NCBI GenBank assembly: GCA_949287815.1
Contig: CASEHS010000014.1
Coordinates: 1 to 36,546 of the forward strand
Length of the DNA stretch: 36,546 bases
Origin: an uncultured Bacillota bacterium
GTDB lineage: Bacteria; Bacillota; Clostridia; Christensenellales; Borkfalkiaceae
Reading direction: 5' to 3'
The first letter of the stretch is position 1; every line of letters starts with the position of its first letter. Below the pieces are notes generated by a model. That model was not told where the DNA came from. It saw nothing but the letters and a program-made list of their open reading frames with translations, and made no database searches. This document shows positions 30,896 through 36,546 of the stretch, piece by piece. The position numbers were made by a program, and so were the translations under genes.

Positions 30896-32590
30896 TTGAA
30901 AGATAAAATTATTCAGTTGCTCGAAGAAAACAGAACCGAAGATATCGGGATCTTGATCGAAGAGATGTCCAACGAAGAACTTGCCCGCATCCTTGAAGAA
31001 CTGGACGGAGAACAGCTGATCGAATTTTTTGACTGTCTGGATAAAGAAAAGGCGGCGGATGTATTTGTTTTGCTGAACAAATCAACACAGCAAAAACTTC
31101 TCGAAGACTTTTCCGACGTTAAACTGCAAAGCGTTTCCGATGAGATCCTTGACGATAACGTGGAAGATATTCTCGAAAGTATGCCTACGGAAGTCGTACA
31201 TCAAGTCCTTCTGAAAGCGCCTGCCGAAACCCGAAACGACAAAATCGTAGAAATTCTCGATTTCTTGGAACAAAAGAAATTCGCACAGCTCAAACCTCTG
31301 CTCTCCGCACTTGAACCTGCCGACCTTGCAGAAATTTTTTCGGAACTGAGCGAAGTCGACCTTCCCGTAGTGTTCCGACTTCTTCCCAAAGAACTTGCGG
31401 CGGAAGCATTCGTTGAAATGAATAGTTCTCAACAGGAACTTCTTATCCGCTCTTTCTCAGATAAAGAACTTAAACTCATCCTTGACGAACTTTTTGTCGA
31501 CGATACGGTGGATATCATTGAAGAAATGCCTGCAAATGTCGTAAGGCGTATCCTGTTACAGGCAGACAGTGAAACACGAAAAGAGATCAACGAAATATTA
31601 AAATATCCCAAAGACAGCGCAGGCAGTATTATGACGACGGAATGTATTTCACTTCGTGAAAACATGACCGTTGCTCAATGTTTTGAAAAGATCCGCAAAC
31701 AAGCAATAGACAAAGAAACAATTTACACTTGCTACGTCACCGACGAATCCAAAAAAATGCTCGGTACGGTAACAGTGAAAGACCTTCTCCTGCACGATTA
31801 TGAAGAAAAAGTCGGATCGATCATGAACGAGAATTTTATCTTCGTGGATACCCTTGCAGATAAAGAAGAAGCGGCAAATATTTTATCCAAATACGACCTT
31901 CTGTCCGTTCCCGTTGTCGATCAGGAAAACAGACTGGTGGGTATTGTTACTGTCGACGATGCTCTCGACGTCATCACCGAAGAAGCGACAGAAGATATTT
32001 CCTTTATCAATTCGGTCACACCTTCCGATAAGCCCTATCTGGAAACAAGTGTAACGCGTATTTATCTGCACAGGATCCCTTGGCTTCTGATACTGATGAT
32101 CAGTGCCTCTTTTACGGGACTTATACTCAACACGTATCAGCATATGCTCGGGACACTTCTCGTGGCGTGCGTGCCGATGGTGATGGGAACAGGCGGAAAT
32201 GCAGGCAGTCAGGCATCGGTAACTGTTATCCGCGGTATGGCACTGGACGAAATCCGACCGCGAGATATTCTCAAAGTCATTTGGAAAGAAGTTCGCGTAG
32301 CACTTCTCGTTGCAATTTCCGTAGGCATTGCCTGCTACCTGAAACTGCAACTCATCGACGGATTAATTTTCGGTGATTATTATCCGTGGAAAGACTCTCT
32401 GGCAGTATCGCTCTCGATTGCCTGCGCGATCGTTATGGCGAAAATAGTAGGCTGTTGCATTCCTATCTTTGCAAAAACGATCCATATCGACCCTGCCGTT
32501 TTTGCAAACCCTTTTATCACCACTATTACCGATGTATTATCTCTTCTTATCTTTTGCGGTGTTTCTTTCGGTATTGCAGGAATCTTCTAA
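30896..32590 (+). CDS. mgtE: Magnesium transporter MgtE with duplicated N-domain
   Basis: A Mg2+ channel of the MgtE/SLC41 family, 564 residues against a usual ~450. It starts with TTG at 30896 after AAGGAGGG. The helical MgtE_N domain appears twice: repeat units with DDNVEDILESMP at 86-97 and VDDTVDIIEEMP at 201-212 are ~115 residues apart, each with a following ETR turn. A CBS pair (~245-375, from SAGSIMTTE) and about five transmembrane helices follow, including the pore/metal motif PMVMGTGGNAGSQAS. In known MgtE the N and CBS domains bind Mg2+ and close the pore, so the extra copy may alter gating. The gene stands alone with its own promoter and terminator. Confidence 0.93.
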   Translation: MKDKIIQLLEENRTEDIGILIEEMSNEELARILEELDGEQLIEFFDCLDKEKAADVFVLLNKSTQQKLLEDFSDVKLQSVSDEILDDNVEDILESMPTEVVHQVLLKAPAETRNDKIVEILDFLEQKKFAQLKPLLSALEPADLAEIFSELSEVDLPVVFRLLPKELAAEAFVEMNSSQQELLIRSFSDKELKLILDELFVDDTVDIIEEMPANVVRRILLQADSETRKEINEILKYPKDSAGSIMTTECISLRENMTVAQCFEKIRKQAIDKETIYTCYVTDESKKMLGTVTVKDLLLHDYEEKVGSIMNENFIFVDTLADKEEAANILSKYDLLSVPVVDQENRLVGIVTVDDALDVITEEATEDISFINSVTPSDKPYLETSVTRIYLHRIPWLLILMISASFTGLILNTYQHMLGTLLVACVPMVMGTGGNAGSQASVTVIRGMALDEIRPRDILKVIWKEVRVALLVAISVGIACYLKLQLIDGLIFGDYYPWKDSLAVSLSIACAIVMAKIVGCCIPIFAKTIHIDPAVFANPFITTITDVLSLLIFCGVSFGIAGIF

Positions 32591-32685
32591 TTGTTACAAC
32601 TCTTTTTTACATTTTCTATTTAATTTTATTTTCCCTGTTTATTAATTAAAAATATTCGATAATTATAAACTTAACTTCTATCAAA

Positions 32686-32716
32686 ATTCCCCTGTAAGAA
32701 TAAAGGGGATTTTTTT
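32686..32716 (+). terminator. Probable terminator of mgtE
   Basis: A short stem, TCCCCT with AGGGGA around a 10-nt loop, followed by TTTTTTT, about 95 bp after the stop codon. Confidence 0.65.
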
Positions 32717-32803
32717 ATACCAGAACCCAAGTTTATTAATCTTAATTTAATAACAATTTTATTTTAAAAGTTTATGATAAATGTAAATTTTTAATAATTG
32801 GGC

Positions 32804-32832
32804 TTGACAAATATTTAAAATATTTATATAAT
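32804..32832 (+). promoter_or_regulatory. Promoter of the zinc-ribbon membrane protein gene
   Basis: TTGACA, 17-nt spacer and TATAAT are all perfect, ~34 bp before the ATG. The rest of 32591-32866 is AT-rich sequence with no gene. Confidence 0.85.
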
Positions 32833-32866
32833 AAAATGTAATTAATTATTAAATATGGGAGTAAAT

Positions 32867-34333
32867 ATGAAAGAAAACAACAAGATATTTAATTCAGATA
32901 ATCAAAAAAAGCAGATTAAATATTTTTACTGTCCGTTCTGCGGAAAGCAATTAACCGGTAGCTTCGTATATTGTCCCTTTTGCGGAAAACAACTTACCGA
33001 TGATAATTCTCCCTTTGATAAATTACAATCGACTTGCCAGATATCTTCAACACAGCTTACTAAAGCAGAATCCACCCCTTGTAAAGCAGATGTTTTTTTT
33101 GCTTCAAAAAAGGAAAAAGATAATCATAAACTTCTGCAAATTTTAACGCCCTTATTATTGTTAATACTTGTAGCTATAAATTTGACCCCTCTTTTCGTTA
33201 AATTCTTTCAATATTTCACAGAGCTGGGAGATTCAAAAATTGATATTATATCATATTCAGGCATTGGATTTTTTAAAGACTTTTTCTCGGAGTCATTTAC
33301 AATAGATGAAATGTTTGAAAAATACAGAATAGCAATCATCATTTTGATGTTTATCCCCGCTTTGCTCGCTTTAGCTTGCATTTATGGAATCTGCAAATTT
33401 ATCCTATACCTCGGTTCATATTCAAAAACTTTTCGAAAAAGCACAGCTTTTTATGCAGTTTTTTTCAGTATTGTTTCTTTGATTGGTGTAATTATTCTCT
33501 TTTATATCAAACAAGATTTGCAAAAAGAAATGATGGGGCTAGAAATAGGTACTTTCGGAATATATCCGTATGTTTTGTTCGGGCTGAATGTAGTTTTGAC
33601 AATCATTGCATTCTGGCTTGTCTCCAAAAATGTTAGTGAACAAGCTGCGAATACTACAGTTTGGGAAAAATGGGGAATTCTTGAGAATTACAAAAAATTT
33701 AAGACTTGCGTTCAAAAACATAAAATCCTTTCCCCGCTTATTATTATTCTTGCTCCTTCGCTCCTTTCCCTTATAATTTTCTTTTTTGCGCCTGTAATCG
33801 TTTACGATTCTACAAACGTGGAAGGAACAGTGCCGATTGAATTTTCTCATACTTCTTTCGAACTTCTTTTCAGTTCTCGCCAAAAACTTTTTTCAGGTTA
33901 CGGAAAACGGGTGCTCTCTGATGTCAATATATTTTACGTCATACTTTTCGGCACAATTTTCGCCGGTATTATAATAACTGTTTTAGGATGCATTATTTAC
34001 TTTTTTAGTTTTAAAAATAAAAAAGCTTCTGAAGTTCTAAAAATAATATTTTCCGTTTCCTCGTTTCTTATTTGGGGAGTAATCAGTATTTTCGGAACAA
34101 CTTTATTCATTGATATGAATCCCTATGAAATGATAAGATCTAGCAATAGTCTTCTGCAACCTATGCCATTTCCTAACGATGAAAAACTTTTTAATCAATG
34201 CTGTCCCGCTCCCAATGCCGCGATTATAGTTTTAGCTTTCATATGCGCTCTTTACTTTATTTCTTTTTTCTGTTACCTTAAATTATTTTATGTAAAGAAA
34301 AAAAATGAATCAAATTTATTTTTTAAAATATAA
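32867..34333 (+). CDS. Membrane protein with tandem zinc-ribbon motifs
   Basis: A 488-residue protein. Residues ~20-45 contain two CPFCGKQL units 17 residues apart, giving four CxxC cysteines of a double zinc ribbon on the cytoplasmic side. After a polar linker to ~85 come about eight hydrophobic helices arranged as two groups of four, with a large extracytoplasmic loop after the fifth helix (near SFELLFSSRQ). I do not recognise a family beyond zinc-ribbon membrane proteins, which are common in gut Clostridia. The ATG at 32867 follows GGGAG; the frame at 32855 is less likely. Base composition is AT-richer than that of its neighbours. Confidence 0.75.
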   Translation: MKENNKIFNSDNQKKQIKYFYCPFCGKQLTGSFVYCPFCGKQLTDDNSPFDKLQSTCQISSTQLTKAESTPCKADVFFASKKEKDNHKLLQILTPLLLLILVAINLTPLFVKFFQYFTELGDSKIDIISYSGIGFFKDFFSESFTIDEMFEKYRIAIIILMFIPALLALACIYGICKFILYLGSYSKTFRKSTAFYAVFFSIVSLIGVIILFYIKQDLQKEMMGLEIGTFGIYPYVLFGLNVVLTIIAFWLVSKNVSEQAANTTVWEKWGILENYKKFKTCVQKHKILSPLIIILAPSLLSLIIFFFAPVIVYDSTNVEGTVPIEFSHTSFELLFSSRQKLFSGYGKRVLSDVNIFYVILFGTIFAGIIITVLGCIIYFFSFKNKKASEVLKIIFSVSSFLIWGVISIFGTTLFIDMNPYEMIRSSNSLLQPMPFPNDEKLFNQCCPAPNAAIIVLAFICALYFISFFCYLKLFYVKKKNESNLFFKI

Positions 34334-34403
34334 AACCCAACACTTTTAAAAAATGTTAATAACCATAAATAATTTTTAAAACTTAAATATTATAATTACA
34401 TAA

Positions 34404-34432
34404 ATCAGCGGTGCAGATTCTGCGCCGCTGAT
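34404..34432. terminator. Hairpin between converging genes
   Basis: ATCAGCGGTGCAGA pairs with TCTGCGCCGCTGAT (one wobble) with almost no loop. It lies between the ends of the zinc-ribbon and esterase genes. The T-tract is weak on both strands. Confidence 0.6.
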
Positions 34433-34527
34433 ATCTTAAATTTTACAAATGAAAAACTTTTATTTTGTTTAACTTAAAAATATGAAAATTTTCTGATTAA
34501 TAAAATGTATAGCAAACATCTTATTTT

Positions 34528-35595
34528 TTAGCCTAAGATACTGCGCAAAACTTTCCCGACTGCGTTTGCCATGCGCATAAACCCGAGATCGGTAGGATGT
34601 ACCCCGTCGACTGTACATTCTCGCCAACCTTCTTTTCCGAGAATTGTTTTTCCGTCAACAAACCAAACATTTTTATCCCCGGCCTTAACTGCATGATCAT
34701 ATGTCTTTAAAACAATTTCTCGTCTTTTTAAAGAATCATCCTCTTCCTTATAATCCGGTCTTGAAAGAAAAACAACAGGCGTAAAAGGCTGCGCTTTACG
34801 AAACTGCAAAAATAGTCGCTCATGTGTCGCTGCCAAATATTCTGCATCAGGCGCGTTGTGATCATAATCATAAACAAAAACACTGCACAAAACAGATGCA
34901 AGATATTCGGAAATAGCTTCCTCCGCTTTAGCGTTGCCGCTAAATCCGAGGTTGATAAAATCGACATTAAATCTCTTTGAAATCAGCGCTGAATAACTGT
35001 GATCTGCACGCGAAGCACATCCTCCTTGCGTTATGGAAGAGCCATAATACAGAACAGGCAAAATTTTACGATATTCCGCCCCGTTTCCGACAAAAGCACC
35101 TTCTGCAAATTCCAGTGCCAGACTTTTTACATCATTGTAAAGAGGAAACCAAAGCGTATATGTACGAACTTTATCTTCTTTTTTTGCAGATAAACGAATC
35201 TCAGCATTAAACCCTTCATAAGAATTATGTTCCGAACGAAGAATCCCGACAAATTTTTCTTGTCCTTTTATAGTTTCCGTCAGTGTGAAACTGCTGCTGC
35301 CCGACAAAGGCATATGATTCATGTCATCCAAAGAATTCCATTTTACATAGATGCGTAAAAAAGATGAATCTGTGGAAAAACGAAGCCGACCTCCTGAAGT
35401 TTGGCGGTTAAGCTGAAAAACCCCGTCGCTTGTTTTTTTAGCAACTTCGTTGGGCATTCGTAAAAAACCTTCCGCTGCTTCATCATAAAACACACCGTAA
35501 AGACTGAATCTTTTGTCAGTTGCAGGAAATAAAACACCCTCACCTTCATTGACTTTTTCTGCCGCAAAATTTTTGTCCAGTTTTGAAATATCCAT
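34528..35595 (-). CDS. SGNH/GDSL hydrolase with N-terminal beta-sandwich domain
   Basis: A 355-residue esterase of the SGNH superfamily. Residues ~1-170 form a jelly-roll-like beta domain typical of the GxDLY-type SGNH esterases (PF14607/PF14606-like). The hydrolase domain starts with the nucleophile block YYGSSITQGGCAS, has the NLGFSGNAKAE block II Gly/Asn, and ends with the catalytic DGVHPTDLG. No signal peptide is seen, so it is probably cytoplasmic. Likely a carbohydrate deacetylase (acetyl-sugar esterase), but the substrate is unknown. The ATG at 35595 follows AGAGGGG. It forms a single-gene unit. Confidence 0.88.
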   Translation of the reverse strand: MDISKLDKNFAAEKVNEGEGVLFPATDKRFSLYGVFYDEAAEGFLRMPNEVAKKTSDGVFQLNRQTSGGRLRFSTDSSFLRIYVKWNSLDDMNHMPLSGSSSFTLTETIKGQEKFVGILRSEHNSYEGFNAEIRLSAKKEDKVRTYTLWFPLYNDVKSLALEFAEGAFVGNGAEYRKILPVLYYGSSITQGGCASRADHSYSALISKRFNVDFINLGFSGNAKAEEAISEYLASVLCSVFVYDYDHNAPDAEYLAATHERLFLQFRKAQPFTPVVFLSRPDYKEEDDSLKRREIVLKTYDHAVKAGDKNVWFVDGKTILGKEGWRECTVDGVHPTDLGFMRMANAVGKVLRSILG

Positions 35596-35729
35596 AATCC
35601 CCTCTTTATAATAATTAAAATGATTGTAATATTTTAACTTTTGTTATGTATTTGATTGTATTTATGCTGAACTTGATTTTAGGGTTCACCGAATAAAATT
35701 TTTTTCCAAAAACGTAGCGCTTAATAGCA

Positions 35730-35769
35730 TTATCTACATTATAATTTATTTATCTACATTATAATTTAT
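35730..35769. repeat. Perfect 20-bp tandem duplication
   Basis: The unit TTATCTACATTATAATTTAT occurs twice, end to end (35730-35749 and 35750-35769), directly before the terminator of the surface-protein gene. The rest of 35596-35780 is AT-rich with no visible gene. Confidence 0.85.
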
Positions 35770-35780
35770 CTTGTTAGATA

Positions 35781-35812
35781 AAGAGCCGAAGAATTTTTCA
35801 TCTTCGGCTCTT
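35781..35812 (-). terminator. Terminator of the surface-protein gene
   Basis: AAGAGCCGAAGA pairs perfectly with TCTTCGGCTCTT around an 8-nt loop. It is ~50 bp downstream of the restored stop codon of the surface-protein gene. Confidence 0.7.
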
Positions 35813-35862
35813 ATGTTTTCTTTTGTCTGTTTGTAAAACTAAAAGCAATGCTAAGATTTTAA

Positions 35863-36546
35863 TTACTTTCTGTTTTTACGCTTTTCTTTCAGGCTCTGCG
35901 TTTTATCTGTTCCTGAAACAACTGTTTCTTTCTTATCCTTCGGCTTGATGAGAAGCAATACAACGATACCGATCAAGCACGCGCCGCCAATGCAAAGGAA
36001 CACGACTGAAAGAATGTTATTCTGCAACCAATAGGTATCTCCATGGACTTTGTCCGCCTGCGAAGTTACGCTGATTACAATAGACTCTTTACAATAGACT
36101 CTTTTGCAACTTCCGAAACAATACCCTTGTCCCTTGCCGTTACAGTAATACCGTAATATCCTTTTTCCTGAGGGATAAACGAAAGTGAACTGTCAGGATT
36201 CCAAGCATATTTGTTATCTTTATAATCTTCATCTTCGTCCTTATCCTGCACTTCGATTTTGCGCCATGTGCCGTATGTGGTGGACATAGAATCCAAAGAT
36301 GCTTTCAAATCTGCTTTAGAAATAGTTTTTCCTTCGTATTCCGCATTTACTTCAAGATAATAAAGATTATATTCTGTCGAAACCGAATTGTAATCGCTTG
36401 TCAGGGAAATGATCTCAAAACCTTCGGGGGTATAGGTAACATCGATGTACCCGTCTTCCGTTTCTTCCGGCTCTTCTATCGCCACACCGTTATAATTAAC
36501 GCTGAACGTAAAGGTAGGAATTTCCTGAATTTCCCATATATTAGAA
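35863..36546 (-). pseudogene. Surface protein C-terminus, membrane anchor frameshifted off; 5' part outside the window
   Basis: The frame is open from the right edge and encodes Ig-like, aspartate-rich extracellular sequence (YTPEGFEIISL, GYYGITVTARDKG). It stops at 36075 after ESIVKSLL. That stop is produced by the second copy of a 14-bp tandem repeat (36075-36102). With one copy, the frame reads on through ESIVISVTSQADKVHGDTYWLQNN, a hydrophobic anchor (LSVVFLCIGGACLIGIVVLL) and a lysine-rich cytoplasmic tail, to a TAA at 35865-35863. The anchored form is a typical single-pass surface protein. As sequenced, the product would lose its anchor and be released. It could be decay, an assembly error, or a switch. 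Confidence 0.8.
36075..36102. repeat. 14-bp tandem duplication that shifts the reading frame
   Basis: TTACAATAGACTCT occurs twice without a gap (36075-36088 and 36089-36102). Since 14 is not a multiple of three, gain of one copy changes frame and creates the premature TAA. Confidence 0.9.

Noticed and set aside
35730-35769. CRISPR repeats
   Set aside because: The two copies abut with no spacer, and no cas genes are present.

Overview
The window looks like a contig from an uncultured, low-to-medium-GC, anaerobic Firmicute of the Clostridia, probably gut-associated. The signs are a glycyl-radical enzyme with its activase, CoA-disulfide-reductase-type redox genes, DUF5685 and DUF6512 proteins, a YerC/YecD-type TrpR homologue, many lipoproteins, and strong Shine-Dalgarno and TTGACA-N17-TATAAT signals. 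The first ~2.3 kb (folC fragment, ung, two degV genes) is AT-richer, favours A/T-ending codons, and reads like an Erysipelotrichales-type Firmicute. It stops inside a truncated degV. I read the boundary at about 2307-2351 as an assembly chimera or a recent join, so the left end should not be assumed to belong to the same genome.

Layout. 1-2307: partial folC (-), ung (+), tandem degV genes (-). 2352-9386: LysR regulator (+), lipoprotein (-), a 49-aa YjzC-like protein (-), uppP (-), a large Ig-like/sialate-O-acetylesterase lipoprotein (+), and a multiply broken lipoprotein pseudogene (-). 9533-14421: rlmD-like RNA methyltransferase, a membrane protein, and a tight trpS - DUF5685 - J-domain-like operon (all -). 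14737-16254: an unknown gene and a WYL regulator, divergent around a palindrome that overlaps both promoters. 16377-20971: two operons on the - strand. One is thioredoxin - rhodanese - CoA-disulfide reductase/rhodanese - 57-aa protein. The other is NifX-like - ZIP transporter - Crp/Fnr. An FNR-family-like palindrome sits near -41 of the thioredoxin operon promoter. 21125-25678: DUF6512 protein, glycyl-radical enzyme and activase (-), divergent AraC regulator (+). 25849-28542: amino-acid ABC operon (binding protein, permease, ATPase) ending in a TrpR-like gene. 28775-30706: aminotransferase and histidine phosphatase (-). 30896-34333: mgtE and a zinc-ribbon membrane protein (+). 34528-36546: SGNH esterase (-) and the 3' end of a surface protein (-) whose anchor is frameshifted off by a 14-bp tandem duplication.

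Most notable. (1) The ABC binding protein at 27697-28542 appears circularly permuted: its first strand lies at the C-terminus and the lipoprotein signal is joined to the strand-1/helix-1 loop. (2) The 14-bp duplication at 36075-36102 removes the membrane anchor of a surface protein and is a candidate on/off switch. (3) The AraC-controlled glycyl-radical enzyme has a Gly-Cys-Trp-Glu active-site motif and no identified substrate. (4) DUF5685 carries two aspartate-rich motifs resembling helical prenyl-synthase metal sites. (5) MgtE has a duplicated N-domain. No tRNA, rRNA, CRISPR array, transposase or integrase was seen.
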